A stretch of 64,000 nt of DNA from Welwitschia mirabilis (taxonomy: Eukaryota > Gnetophyta > Gnetopsida > Welwitschiales). Under the pieces are notes generated by a model. That model was not told the origin of the DNA. It saw only the letters and a list, made by a program, of their open reading frames with translations, and made no database searches. The stretch lies in the NCBI GenBank assembly GCA_051453625.1, contig JBOZIK010000001.1:104302393-104366392 (forward strand). Direction: 5' to 3'. The position numbers were made by a program, and so were the translations under genes. Shown here piece by piece: positions 36,640 to 47,999 of the stretch (position 1 is the first letter of the stretch; every line of letters begins with the position of its first letter).

Positions 36640-37530
36640 CACAATATGATGTTGAAGAGCTTATAGGAACAAACTACAAGTACTAGAGAATGGGCATGGA
36701 GGCTTATCTTTAAAGTTAAGACCTATGGAAATTAGTTGTTAACACTGATATGAAATTCCAACAGACACTCCAAAAAATGTTGAACCATGAAAGAAATAAA
36801 AGATCCAAGCATGGTAAGCCCTTTCTGCCTTGAGGACTTTGATAGGCAAAGATTTCATTAATCACGTGCATGATGTCACTTCTCTAAAAGAAGTCTGGAA
36901 GAGACTTGTGAGGCTATTTTCTAGAAAGAATACATTAAGACTATAATTATTAGAGAATGAGTTGGCAATGCTAACCCAAGGAGTTATGTCTATTTCTAAA
37001 TATTTCTTTTATGTTAAAAGTATTTATGCTAAAATTTTAGAACTAGATGCAAATAAGAAGATCAATGAAGCAAGATTATGATGGTTTCTCATTCAAGTAT
37101 TGAAGAAGGAGTACATACCTTATGTTACCTCCATTCAGGGATGGGCAAATTAGCCTTCAAATTGGAAATTTTGCTTTTGAACTAGGAGGCTTTAGAAAAG
37201 TAAATGATAAATAATTTTGATTCAAATGCTATTCTATTCTCTAATGGAAATCATAATAAGAAGAACATATTAGCAAAAAGTAAAAATAATGAATGAGGAT
37301 TAAGTGCTAAAAAAGCTACTAATTACAACTCATAAAATCACAACCTGATCAAGTGCTATAGAGGTGGTAATATTGGGCACATTAAGAAAAAATTACAGAG
37401 TAAAGTTATCCAAAGAAAATGTAGTAAGTGATAATGAAGAACAAGAATAACTCAAATGGGAGCAATGCTTCACTGTAGAAGTAGTTGAAGGAAGCAATAA
37501 TGTTGCTACAAAATCAATACCAAATTAAAA
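36640..37530 (+). pseudogene. copia gag, broken
   Basis: Reads EELIGTNYKY*RMGMEAYL and DLWKLV (L.GTNY..W...M..YL....LW..V), the start of copia gag, then a zinc-knuckle remnant KCYRGGNIGHIKKK at 37351-37395 where the second and last Cys are lost. The capsid middle, around 36830-37110, contains several stops. Confidence 0.85.
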
Positions 37531-37549
37531 TCTTTTCAACCAAAAAAGA

Positions 37550-37760
37550 TGCAAGGAGGAGTGGATCATTGATTCAGGTTTCTCTCACCAAGTAACCAGA
37601 AATGATTCACTTTCCTCAGAGTTATGTCAACATAATGAAGAGCAAGTTATTGTTATAACTGATAACTTAACTTATCCAATAGCAAAAGAAGGATTTTTAA
37701 AGATTAATATTGGTGATACATAAACTGTCAAGATGAATGATGTCTTTCATGTTATATTTC
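37550..37760 (+). pseudogene. copia protease, broken
   Basis: EEWIIDSGFSHQVTRND at 37556-37608 is the W..DSG.S.HM active-site region of copia aspartic protease, with the DSG kept. It continues ELCQHNEEQVIVITDN and IAKEG. Confidence 0.85.
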
Positions 37761-38700
37761 TAAAGAGAAATTTAGTTTTAGTCTCTCAAATTACTAGTTA
37801 TGTAAAATATGTTTTATTTGGGTTAAATGATGTAAAAATACTTGATAGTTTGAAAAATATAGCTACTATTGTTATTTTCATTGGTGAGAAGAAAGGTTCC
37901 TTGTTTTTCATATCAAGGAGAAGTATATGTAAAGAAGATAAGTCAAACTAATAGTGCAACAATTTCGCATGCATGATTGGGTCATTTAAACTATCAATTA
38001 CAATAACAAATTTCATTGAGGAATTAGTGGAAGGCATTTCATTTTTATAAAATGTTCATGAAGACATAACTTATTAAGGCTGTAAATTTGGAAAATCACA
38101 TTGTCTTTCCTTCAAGAAGTCATTAAACCACAAATCTACTATGTTTAGGCTAGTTCATGTAGATTTGATGCAATTAGTAAAACCACTAAGTTATAGTGGA
38201 TATTGCTATGTCATGATGCTGGTAGATGATTTTTTAAGATATAATTGGGTAAACCTATAAAAAAGAAGAGTTAATCTTTACCCATGTTTACTAAATTCAA
38301 AAATTCTACAGAGAATGAATTTAGGATGAAAATTAAATTCTTGTGGAGTAATAACATAAGTGAATTCGTGTCAGATGATTTCTTCTATTTTGTGACAATA
38401 ATGATATTTTAAGACAAATGATATGTCCAAATACCATGCTATGTATGGTGTTTTAGAAAGAAAATTGACTCACCTTACCTTTATGAGTCTTTTATGGTTA
38501 CATGATAAAAATCTTCCTCAAGAGCTTTCTCCTGAAGCTATTCAATGTGCGTATCATGTAATAAAACACTTACCTCCATCTTTAAGTAAAGAAAAATCTT
38601 TCTTTAAAGATTTATACAGTGTAAATACAAATGTAAATTACTTTCAAGTATTTGGTTTTATTTTTTATGCTCATATTCCAAAATCTAACTGAACTTGACT
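37733..38700 (+). pseudogene. copia GAG-pre-integrase and integrase, broken
   Basis: The frame at 37733-37951 (NDVFHVIFLKRNLVLVSQI) is the pre-integrase start. Then come GCKFGKSHCLSFKKS, LVHVDLMQLVKPLSYSGY, VMMLVDDFLRYNWV (core with VHVDLMGP and DDFSR), GEFVSDDF-type segment near 38360, and the open frame 38423-38692 with WLHDKNLPQELSPEAIQCA and VFGFIFYAHIP. The order and spacing are normal. Stops are frequent. Confidence 0.88.
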
Positions 38701-39094
38701 TTACCCAAAAGTAAAGAAGTATCTTTTTATTGGCTATGATTCTTATAGAAAAAGGTGGAAGTGTATGAATCCATAAACAAAGAAGTTTGTCACTTGTAGG
38801 AATGTTGTATTTGATGAAGTATCATCCTATTATCCTCCCTAGAAAAATTTTATTTAAGAGGTTACTTTTGATTGAAATCAAGAATATCTGCAGTTGCTTG
38901 TAGAAAATAGTGATCAGACCCTTTACAATAATGATGAATGTCCAATTGTAGACAGCTCAAATTCATATGGTAATGAATAATCTAAAAGAAGGTCTATAAG
39001 AAAGATAAGACAATCATCATACCTTAATGACTATGAGGTGTAGCTCAATCATTGTACTGTCACTTCATGCTTCTTTACAAGAGTAGTAGTTAAA

Positions 39095-39860
39095 AGAAAA
39101 GTAACAATTTAGGAGGAAGCCATAGGTCAACCATCATGGAAAGTAGCTCTAAAAGAAGAAATTAAAGCCTTAAATAAAAATAAAACTTAGGATTTGGTGC
39201 AAAAACAAGAGAATTGTGAGCTCTTACTTGCAAATGGGTTTATTGGTTAAAGAAAAAATTAGATGACATTGTTGATAGATGCAAAGCCTATCTTATTACA
39301 TGTGGTTTCTCTTAAAGTTACAAATTGAATTATGAGAAAACATTTAGTCTATTTGTAAAAATGGTAACAGTAAGATCCATTTTCTTCCTTGCAACCTTAG
39401 AAATTAGAAACTATGATAGCTTAATGTAAAGAATGCTTTTCTTTATGAAGAACTGGATCATGATGTATTTATGAAGTAGCCTAAAGGTTATGTTTCTAAG
39501 GAGCATCCTCATCATGTTTTTCAACTGAAAAAGTCATTATATGACCTTTAACAAGCATCACGTGATTGGTGTGATAAAGTTTCTTAATACTCTATATTTT
39601 GTGGATTTAAAGATTCAGATGCAAATTTTAGTTTGTTCATTACATAGGAATCCAATATGCATTTGCTGATCTTACTATAAGTGGATGACATGATAATTAC
39701 TAGAGATAACGAATCTAAGACTTATTTATTGAAAAATGATTTATCTCTTTATTCTATGATGAAGAATTTTGGATAGGTTCATTGCTTTCTTGGTCTAAAA
39801 GTGGAGATAGTAGATTGAGGATATTTCATCTCTCAAAAAGGATATGTAAAGGAGAACTTA
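39095..39860 (+). pseudogene. copia reverse transcriptase, broken
   Basis: Reads EAIGQPSWKVALKEEIKAL, RCKAYLITCGFS, FVKMVTVRSIFFLATLE, LNVKNAFLYEELDHDVFMK, LKKSLYDL*QASRDWCDK, then VDDMIITRDNE. These are RT motifs in order. The YVDD box has lost its Tyr to a stop but keeps VDD. Confidence 0.9.
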
Positions 39861-39959
39861 TGGTGCTTTATCATAAGGGAGTCAAAAAAAAAATTCACTC
39901 TAATTAAGCCACATCTAAAGTTGATGAAAGATGAAGGGAAGCTATTAAAGGATGTTAGG

Positions 39960-40505
39960 TAGTTTTCACAACTTATAGGTAGTTTAATTTATTTAACTAT
40001 CATAAGACTAGAGACTACTCACTCTATTGGTATGATTTCCTAGTTCATGTAGTGTCTAAAAACTTCTCACTAAATGCAGCAAGAAGAATTCTATGTTATA
40101 TAAATCCCTCTCTTGATTAGGGTCTTTTTATGAGTGAAGTGGATATTTTATGTTAAGTGGTTTTACTAATGCAGATTAGGGAGGCAATGTAAATGATAGA
40201 CATTTAACAATAGGATATTGTTTCAATACTAGTTTGGTAATGATATCCTGGTGTAGCAAGAATTAATCTATGTTTGCTTTATCTAGCATGGAAGCTGAGT
40301 ATGGGATAGCAACCATGGCTATACAAGGATTTATATGATTAAAGAGATTGATGGAACACATGTTGTGAAAGATTTATTATGCTATGTAAATTGAGGGTGA
40401 TACTGAAAGTGCCATTAAACTTATATCAAATCTAGTTTCCATGGGTGAATAAAGCACATTAAGGTTCATCACCACTACATTCGAGAAAATGTGCTAGAGT
40501 AATAA
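39960..40505 (+). pseudogene. copia RNase H, broken
   Basis: Reads GFTNAD*GGN, TIGYCFNTSLVMISWCSKN, FALSSMEAEYGIATMA, and ends KHIKVHHHYIRENVLE. These match KADWAG, GYC.F.G...SW.SKKQ, VA.SS.EAEY and KHI.....F.RE.V of copia RNase H. It lies just before the polypurine tract. Confidence 0.88.
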
Positions 40506-40627
40506 ATTAAACTAAAATAAATATCTATAAATGATTAAGTTGCAAATATATTCATGAAAGCTTTGGGAAATCCTAAGTTTAATTATTACAGAGTTGTACT
40601 TGGAGTTGTTAATCGTAAGTATGCACT

Positions 40628-40636
40628 AAGGGGGAG
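40628..40636 (+). other. polypurine tract of the complete copia
   Basis: AAGGGGGAG directly before the 3' LTR. Confidence 0.9.
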
Positions 40637-40979
40637 TATTAAAAATTAGTACTTCTTACTGGACTAATATTTTTATTATTTATGTTAGTTAGTTCCTAAT
40701 TCTATGTACTAGACTTATCCTTTTAGTATTTCTATTAGTTTAATTCCTAATTTTATGGGTAGCCTAAGTTATTTTTAAAAATTTGATTATGTATTTTTTT
40801 TTCCTATTTTTGTTAGTGATTAGAGTATTTTCATGAGGTTTGTTATTACGCTAGCTATATATATAACTTTCACTTAGTATAATCCTTCATTCAAGTTTAA
40901 GGCAGTAAAATTTTCATTCTCTAACTTCTTTGTGTTCTCTCTGTTTCTAGAATAATACTTCCTTTGTTTTTTTAATTAT
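40637..40979 (+). repeat. 3' LTR of the complete copia
   Basis: Starts TATTAAAAATTAGTAC (TG decayed to TA) and matches the 5' LTR. The right Tat-like LTR resumes at about 40981 with ttttgagaaccttctc. Confidence 0.92.
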
Positions 40980-41155
40980 CAATTTTGAGAACCTTCTCTT
41001 CTTGATGTGAAACTTGGAAGGATCTCCATCTAAAGACCTATTAGATGGGTTTTGTGGTAAGAGAAGTATTCAAGTAAAGGATATCAAATAGATCTCTATA
41101 TTCATAATTTTAATAGCTTACATGTAGTCCCTTATCTATAAACCTATCTATGTGG

Positions 41156-41889
41156 TTGGCTAAATGGTTTATGTTCAAATGAAGCTTATAATTGGTGATT
41201 CACGTGTTCAATCAGAGAACGCTAATGCACATTGGTTTATCACCTCTATAAACATCTCATAATCAATTAGATCTTATAAGATGAATGGGTTACTTTCACC
41301 ATACTCTTAATTACAAATAAAAGTGCAAACCAAATGCACATGACATTAGACAATATATGGGTATGAAAAGTAAACACAATAGCCTAAGAGAGGGATAAAA
41401 CTAGATCATGAGGTAAACAAGAGAGTAAGAAGTAATAAAATATAGATAAGCATAATAAAGTTGATAACATTACTAATATGATAAGAGAGGGTACAATGTA
41501 TAGAAAAAGGAGTGGGCATATCGGGTGAAGTATTGAGTATCATAGGAGGTAATGGAATTATATGGGAATATACCTAAGGTTGACATGTAAACCCTTTAAT
41601 GTTATAAAGAAATATATAGTAACTATTATGAATTTCAAAAGAATAAAAGGGGTACAAGACTAAGGAAAATGAGGTATAATGATTATGACTTTAAGATGGT
41701 ACAAGAGGATGATTATAAATAATGTATTGAGGAAAATGAAATAAATGCAAATGCTGGAACAAATGGTATCAAGAGAAAAACTAATAAAATTGACCTATAT
41801 GACTAAGTTTACATTTATTAAATTAACTTGATTAGACATTTTTTGGAGGATACATTTCTACGTAGCTATATTTTTTCCATTACATGTTA
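41156..41889. other. unassigned AT-rich DNA
   Basis: Lies between the end of the Tat-like LTR and the first recognisable part of the next copia. It may hold the 5' LTR of that copia, but I could not match it to sequence right of 53180. No gene seen. Confidence 0.5.
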
Positions 41890-43636
41890 GTAAGAAACTA
41901 TCACACACAAATTTTAATATGCTTAGTAAAGATCTTATTATCACTAAAGTATAATCTAATTTCTTGACTTTTATCCTTTAATGCTTCATCTAAAGTAGCA
42001 CAACTTTATCATACATTTCATTCCAATAAACTTTCTTTAAGAAAATCCTATCCTTCTAATATCAAACATCATGATAAGAATATCTTCCCAAAAAACATAT
42101 TAGCTTCACCTACTTAATGACATCAATCTTTTCCAAAGAATGAAAAGAATGAATTATATTATATTAATGGTAATAAAAATAAGTATTAATGTTCTTATTT
42201 TAAAATACAAGGTCATGTCATTGATTCTTATCATATTCCTTCAAATAAAAGCAAAGCTATTCCTAACATAAATGTAATTACTAATGATTTTAATTCTTTT
42301 GAAAATCCTACATACTATAACTCTATACCATTATTTTAATATCACGGTTTTTCATATATAAGTTGAGACTCAAATCATGATGAATTTGGGATTTTATATA
42401 GTGAGGATATCAAGCATATCACTTATATTGGCATAATTACTTTGATGATTTTATGGCATAACATAATCAAGTTTATCTAGTAGACAGAACTCTAGCTCTT
42501 ATAGAAGGTCATGGTTTGGTCATGTCTAAACTATCTTTTATTTTATAGTGAATGATTGCTTAAGATTTGTATGTCCAATCTTTAACATTTTACCTTCTAT
42601 ATCTTTTCACTTTAGTTATAGAAGATCATCTATTTAAATAATAAATGATTTCATAAACATCTTTAATGCTGATCAAAATCTTATCATGTAAGACTACATG
42701 GATGGGAACTTAATGTATTTTTAAGCATATGTTAGTATGAATCAAATTACCTACCAGACTTTACCAAAGAAATTTTATTCATTTCTACTAGAAAATGTTC
42801 ACTTTTTCCATTATAGTCCTCATTATTTAATTGTAATTTGTGAGAAGGGACATTACTTATTTCCTCCATTCCATATGATTTTCATTAGCATGTATAAGGG
42901 ATAAAGCACTAGGAATTCATTTTTTCACTACTAAGTGACACACTCATTAAAATCTTATTCTCATGATTTATGTGGTCTTATTCTAATCCCTAAAGTAACA
43001 TGATATCACTCTTCCACTATTAAGTAGCACATTCATTAGAAGCTTATGCTCATTCGTAATGATTTATGTGATCTTATGTCAATCCTTATAGTCTAAGGAT
43101 ATCATTACATCATATTGTTCATAGATGATTTTTCATGTATAGATTAGGTGTATTTAATTCAATTAAATCTCTAACTTTAAATATTTTTAGGATTTGCAAG
43201 ATAAATTAAAAGTAAAACTAAATGTTAGAGAGTATACATCTATTAAATTTAAGGACTTACTTTTTTAAGAAGTTATTCATCATCTAAAATCATACCCAAG
43301 AAAACCTCAATGAAATCACATTATTGAATAATTCAATTAGATCATAATGGATATGGGATGTTATGATGTACTTTGATGATTGTAAGAACTATTTGTGGGG
43401 TGAAGCCATTAAGACTAACATATATCTAAAGAATGATATTGGTCATGCTCCTAAAAAGGGCATCTTTACTCTTAAGAAATGGCATAGAAATGATCATATA
43501 CTATATCACTTTATATGTTTAGATGTAAGTAATATGTCCATATTCTCATCAAAAATTATGATAAGATTGATTCATGAGCTTTCATTAGTATACTTATGGG
43601 ATATCCAACTACCTAGAGAGGATATTGCATATACAT
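41890..43636 (+). pseudogene. copia gag knuckle, pre-integrase and integrase (left part)
   Basis: Near 42180-42245 a knuckle-like Y.CSYFKIQGHVIDSYHIP fits CxxC....GH.....C with Cys codons lost. From 43100: FIDDFSCMYRLGVF (core DDFSR), then at 43363-43480 CKNYLWGEAIKTNIYLKND (LP..LWGEA..TA.Y..N), and in the next frame ISILMGYPTT*RGYCIY (I.GYF.GYPE.SRGYRFY). This order is that of copia integrase. The SIRE-like insertion follows at once. Confidence 0.82.
43631..43635. repeat. target-site duplication, left copy (ATACA)
   Basis: ATACA before the left LTR equals ATACA at 51239-51243 after the right LTR; the match extends to ATACAT. Copia integrases make 5-bp duplications. Confidence 0.8.
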
Positions 43637-45236
43637 TATGGGATCAAGAATCCTAGAGGGAGGTGAATAGATTCTTTTAAAAATTTAACCAAAATAAAAT
43701 GAACTAACAATATATCAAAAGCTTGCCCAAAGTAATTTGCTCATAAATTCATCCATGCAAAGAAAAGCTAAAAGTAATCAAAGTAATAAAACTAACTAAA
43801 CACTTAAAACAATGAATAGATGCATGTAATATTTATAGTGATTTAGAAAAGCTACTATTCCACTCTCGACAAATAGCTTATCATCAAGCTTGATCTGGAT
43901 CTTTGTTACTCCACCAAGTATTTTAGGTTCACCTATAACCTTTACAAATAAACTTTTCTAGGCTTAGTCTCAACCTTTGATCAAAATTTTTCCAAACCTA
44001 GTCTTAACCTTTAAATGGAATTTTGTAGGCTATGTATTAACCTTTCAGAATGAAAAATAGTAATGCAATGATGTCAAATGCACAAATATCACTCATTCTT
44101 GATACAGTAGATTCGATGGAGCTCTTCTCTTATAGATGTATAATAAATATAGCACTAGATCTGATTTTAAATGTACTCATAAAACTAATGAGAGATCTTC
44201 CTTAGTCAGAAGTACAAATGACAAGAATAAACAATAAATATCACAAGATTTCATTACTTTTTCATAAGTCAAAAAGATGTTCAAAAGTTTAAAAAAGCTC
44301 AAAAATATTCTTTTGTATTTTCTCTCTTTGTTGTTTATATTAAAAGGCTTTTAGGGTTTATTAAATTTGAAAATGCACTTCCAATGGCTATAAATTACTA
44401 TAAAATGGCTATCTAATGGATACATAATGGATATAAAATGGATAGAAAATTTTAGTTCCATTCCAGCTGGTCGACCCCTCAAAAGTCTAGTCGACCCCAT
44501 ATGGTGTCATGAATTATATAAGTTACCTAAGTAAAGTCTTTAATTATTCCAATGTCTTATAGCTTCATATCTAGTTAACCCCTTAAGGTTCAGTTAACTC
44601 CTATCCAATCACCTACAATTCTATCTGGTTGCCTACTAGTCCTAATAAAAGATCATTCCAATTTTCTTGCATCAGGTTTGATCATCCCTTTAAGTGTCTG
44701 ATCAACCCCATGATGATTAGCTCATAGATATCTATTACATATTGCTTAGGTCTAGTCAAATCCTTCAAAATATTATGAACTCCTAAACAATTAGTTCAGG
44801 AGTATTATTCCCAGGTTCATAGATCCCGTCAACCCCCTCATAGGTTAGGTTAACTCCTTGTCATTTAGTTTAGGGATACTGTTACTAGGTCCACAAACCT
44901 TGTCAACCCTATAAAAGATCTAGTCGACCCTTTACTATTCAGTTTAGGGATACTAGTTCTAGAGATCATAGGTCCAGTTAATTCCATTAAAAATTTGATC
45001 GATCCCTCTAAATTTAATTAAATTTTGAGTGTCTGCTTTAAATGTGGTCGACCCTTGAAAGTCCGGTCCACCTTCAAGAGGATAAATAAACTTGACAGGT
45101 GCTTAGTAATCAGATTTTAACATTCATAACTTTGGCATATAACCTACAAATAATTAACATATTTTGTATAATATACACAAAATTTGATACATAGAAAACA
45201 TTAGTTTGACATTAATTGGTACAACATAATCTAACA
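43637..45236 (-). repeat. left (3') LTR of the Sirevirus-like element
   Basis: 1600 bp. Starts TATGGGATCAAGAATCCTAGAGG and ends CATAATCTAACA. Matches 49695-51238 throughout (aaaatttaaccaaaata, tatcaaaagctt, tcatcaagctcgatctgg). The part 44460-45080 is packed with variants of a GTCGACC/GTCAACC motif. Confidence 0.92.
44460..45085. repeat. dispersed GTCGACCC-type motif repeats in the LTR
   Basis: The core ctagTCGACCCc or decayed tcaacccc/ttaaccc recurs at intervals of about 30-60 bp (for example gctggtcgacccctc, gtctagtcgaccccat, ggtcgacccttg, ccggtccaccttc). Many copies differ only by CpG loss. The same block is in the right LTR at 50510-51120. It is a U3-type repeat region of unknown role. 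Confidence 0.8.
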
Positions 45237-45251
45237 ATCTCCCCATTTAAC
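45237..45251 (-). other. polypurine tract of the Sirevirus-like element
   Basis: On the minus strand it reads AAATGGGGAGAT and then the LTR start TGTTAGATTATG. The form GGGGAGATTGTTAG is typical of these copia elements. Confidence 0.85.
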
Positions 45252-45840
45252 ATTGATGGCAAATAATACTAGTTGTAAAATATTTAAGACTTAGAAAAAT
45301 CCTCCTCACAAAATGCCTATCATTCTTTACAAATGATTAAACCTTTTAAAACCAAATTGACAGTTTGAAGAGTCAAATTTTATGCAAAAAAATAAGGACA
45401 ATTTTAAGATGCACATTTGGAGAGTTAAGAATACAATATTTATGAAAAGCACAATGTGATCACATAAACCATTTAATCATTAACACTTTTTAAAGTTCAT
45501 TTCCAATATAGGATATTAACATTTGAAACTTTAATATTCATCATTTTTACTTTAATATTTATCTTTGAAAAATATTAAGCTTATATGATTTACACAAAAA
45601 GGATTTGAGATAACAATTGAAAGCATAGAGCTAGGTGCATTTTGATTCTATTAAACATATACAAGCATTACAAAATAAAAGTTCTCATTAAAAGAATACT
45701 ACTATTTAAAAGCATAAGCAATTAATAATAATAAATAACTAATTCTCCCCCTTTTGATATTAATAATAAAGAAGATTAAAAAACACATAAGTAAAACATA
45801 ATTAAAGATTATAATTAGATCCTTCTTCATATTATTCTTC

Positions 45841-46510
45841 CTATTTATAGTCTTCTTCTGAATCTTCTTCTTCATCTCCTCCTATGCAAGTTGAGCTAGT
45901 GGCCTCTGTTGAAGTGTCAGTAATATCATATCTAGCTGCTATAAGTGCTTCCTTCATATCTATAGTATGGAAATCAATCTGTCTCAGGTATGAAAGAGTC
46001 TTATCAGGAGAGGCTTCCTTTGGAGATGGTGATTTTGAGGACTTATTAGAAGGGGCAAAGATGTGCATACAAGATAATTTTTCATGCCAAATGGATGTCA
46101 TAGATTGGGTGGTTTTAAGTTTTAGATAAAAGGATACATTGAAATAATGGTACAAATTTGTGATAATCACATCCTAGATAAGGTCTTAGTCCTATGATAC
46201 TACAATTAAGAGATTATATTCTTTAGTATGATGGTAAGAGAATTAATAGAATGCCTTATCCCTACCAGATACATTAGATATGCTTTTTAGCTACCTCATT
46301 ACAATACCCCACTAATGGTAGAAAATTATAAGTGAAAATCAAATGAAGAAAGTGATACTTGGATGTTAACAAAGAAGCAAAAATGGTGTGTTTCCAAGAG
46401 TAAGTATTACCATAGATCTTCCTTATCACTACTGGCTTGTCTTCCATGGTATCTCAAAGAGGCCAAGACTCTTTATAATTACCTCTGAGAAACTTAGTTA
46501 GATTAGAGAT
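45841..46510 (-). pseudogene. possible post-pol ORF of the Sirevirus-like element
   Basis: On the minus strand the reading YSWKHTIFASLLTSKYHFLHL, IFTYNFLPLVGYCNEVAKKHI (46200-46510, with stops) is followed by an open 109-codon frame (45841-46170) that ends in an acidic tail, IGGDEEEDSEED. The first part recalls the plant transposon-protein domain often found in ORFs beside LTRs; the place between pol and the 3' LTR is where Sireviruses carry their env-like ORF. I see no clear membrane segment. Assignment is tentative. Confidence 0.35.
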
Positions 46511-46512
46511 GA

Positions 46513-47295
46513 GATTTGTAGTGACCCTCAGCCGCTTCCCCGAAATAAGGGTTTTAAAAGTTCCTAAATCATAATCATAAGTTTTATTGCAATAAAATAG
46601 ACGAGTAAGAAATAGATAAGTGGAGCCGAAAACATCTAAAAAATAATTAAGATCCTAATTTCTTAAGAGTTGGATAACTTCTCTAAGCTCTCTTAGCTCT
46701 AAGGTTACCACAAACTATTCTTAACAGATAAGCTTATTTTCAAACTTCTCTAAAAACTTCTCAATGTCTTTCTTAGACATATCTTAATAAAAAATAGTAG
46801 GATCTCTTGACAGAGCTTTTTTAACTCTCCTCTTTAACAAGCTTTCAACCATTTCTAAGACCTTAAAGGCAAGAAAACTGAGAAAAAAACACTATATCTA
46901 AGAGTGAAGCTCTAAATCTAGAATAAAAAGCTCTAGATCTAAGAGATAAAGAGGGATAGAACACAATGAAAATGATTTAGGGGCCTCTTTATTTTATAAA
47001 TAAGATAAAATAATGTGATTTGAAGAATGAAATTAAATCCACTAATGGTACTTCCACAATGTAGTCCATCAAATCTAGTTAATCGATCAAAGTTCTGATT
47101 AACTCCTGAAGATGCGAGTCTATAGTATAAGAAGAGGTCTAGGCGACTATGCAATCAAGCTAGTCAATTGACCACATCTAGTTGACCAAATCATGAATCC
47201 TATCAACTACCCTGTAATTAGCCAAAGGATGGTAAGTTAACCCTCAGTTCACATTTGTGATCGATAAGAAAGTTATAAAAATGGGGTGTTACTTT
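46513..47295. mobile_element. candidate solo LTR of a gypsy-type element
   Basis: The segment opens TGTAGTGACCCTCAGCCG and closes GGGGTGTTAC. Both ends resemble gypsy LTR ends (TGTxxxACCCC and its reverse). The left 60 bp keep CpGs (cagccgcttccccg, gagccgaaaac), unlike the host, so it is younger. It separates protease from the post-pol ORF. It contains GTCGAC-like words again (47140-47200). Ends are set by eye and I found no target duplication. Confidence 0.4.
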
Positions 47296-47790
47296 AGAAT
47301 TTTTTAGAAAATGTTTAGTTTTATCAAAATTTAAGTAATTCTTTCATTTTTATGTTTGTAGTTTATATAATTTAACTAATCATTTCACAAATTCACATGA
47401 GTATTTATTCTATAAATATTATCTACTTGATTTGTAGTAAGAATAACAACATTCATTTTCACATTCACAATTTCACGTTTCGATTTTTCAAACATTACTT
47501 TGTAACCTTTGTTGCACAATTAAATAATACTCATTAAGTTATGTCTCAAACAATTCACATATAACACATCATTAAGTTTAAGTAACTTACCTTGTTTAAT
47601 GCATCCTATACCTTATATCTTTACCTTTTCATTATTTCTAAAAATGACATCTCCTCCATGAATACTTCTTAAGTGTTGAAAATTTGACCTTTATCTCATC
47701 ATATTTCTTGAGCATCCACTATCTAGGTACCAACTATTTGCACTTTATTTTTTGAGAGCTATCTATGTTAAGAAACTTTTGAGATTGTTA
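47296..47790 (-). pseudogene. copia protease and pre-integrase, broken
   Basis: On the minus strand near 47735: SWYLDSGCSRNM, then IHGGDVIFRNNEKVK, GIGCIKQGKLLKLNDVLYV and LRHNLMSIIQLCNKGYKVMFEK. This is the WYLDSGCSRHMTG protease motif followed by the pre-integrase stretch of Sirevirus-type pol. The DSG active site is intact. The reading ends at 47400 before the solo-LTR candidate. Confidence 0.88.
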
Positions 47791-47999
47791 GCTCTTACCC
47801 ACTTAGTTTTGTTATACTTATGTGATATTCTTTTTTATGAATGAATTTAAATGGTAAAGAATTTACAGGATTTGAGAAAATAATTAACTTTTTAATATTA
47901 CAAAATAACTTTAAATGTCTAATTTTATCACAGAAATTACATAAAATTCTAGAAGTATACTTACATTTCTTGTTTACCTGTTCTTATGGATTTTGTAAA

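Larger units (their letters stand above)
36143..40980 (+). mobile_element. complete Ty1/copia element, dead
   Basis: Plus-strand copia of ~4.84 kb with 343-bp LTRs, Met-tRNA primer site, polypurine tract and all domains in copia order (gag, PR, INT, RT, RNase H). It interrupts the right Tat-like LTR; the empty site is in the left LTR at about 12970-12985. Stops occur in every domain. The small size suggests one of the compact copia lineages (Ale/Ivana-like), but I cannot assign it by eye. No convincing target duplication is left. Confidence 0.92.
2783..41155 (-). mobile_element. interrupted Tat/Ogre-like Ty3/gypsy element (composite)
   Basis: This is a reconstruction. The segments 2783-13155 and 31376-41155 share a ~3.9 kb sequence in direct orientation once later insertions are removed. 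The DNA between them carries, on the minus strand, gypsy domains in the correct order from right to left: gag with a CHHC-type knuckle (29.6-30.9 kb), protease-like (28.8-29.1), RT (27.0-27.96), RNase H (25.9-26.5), integrase (24.7-25.56). A primer-site-like sequence lies directly left of the right repeat (31354-31371) and a purine tract lies directly right of the left repeat on the minus strand. That is the arrangement expected for 3' LTR, body, 5' LTR of a minus-strand element. The integrase C-terminus and the GH-x-TE-type knuckle resemble the Tat/Ogre branch. No clear target duplication was found at 2778-2782 versus 41156 onward, so two separate copies of one family remain possible. Confidence 0.55.
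31376..41155 (-). repeat. right (5') LTR of the Tat-like element, split by insertions
   Basis: Matches 2783-13155 once 33283-33757, the copia 36143-40980 and the N run at 31938-32462 are removed. It starts TATTATGATAT (partner TGTTACGATGG) and ends near CTATGTGG (partner CTACATGA). It has ~85 extra bases near 31450-31540 and ~58 near 34926-34985 compared with the left copy. Nearly all CpGs of the left copy are TpG or CpA here. Confidence 0.55.

Noticed and set aside
44460-45085. Regularly spaced motif considered as a CRISPR-like array
   Set aside because: Spacing and units are irregular, they lie in both LTRs of a plant retrotransposon, and CRISPR arrays do not occur in plant nuclear DNA.
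45884-46129. 81-codon plus frame
   Set aside because: Opposite strand of the possible post-pol ORF, with no family match.
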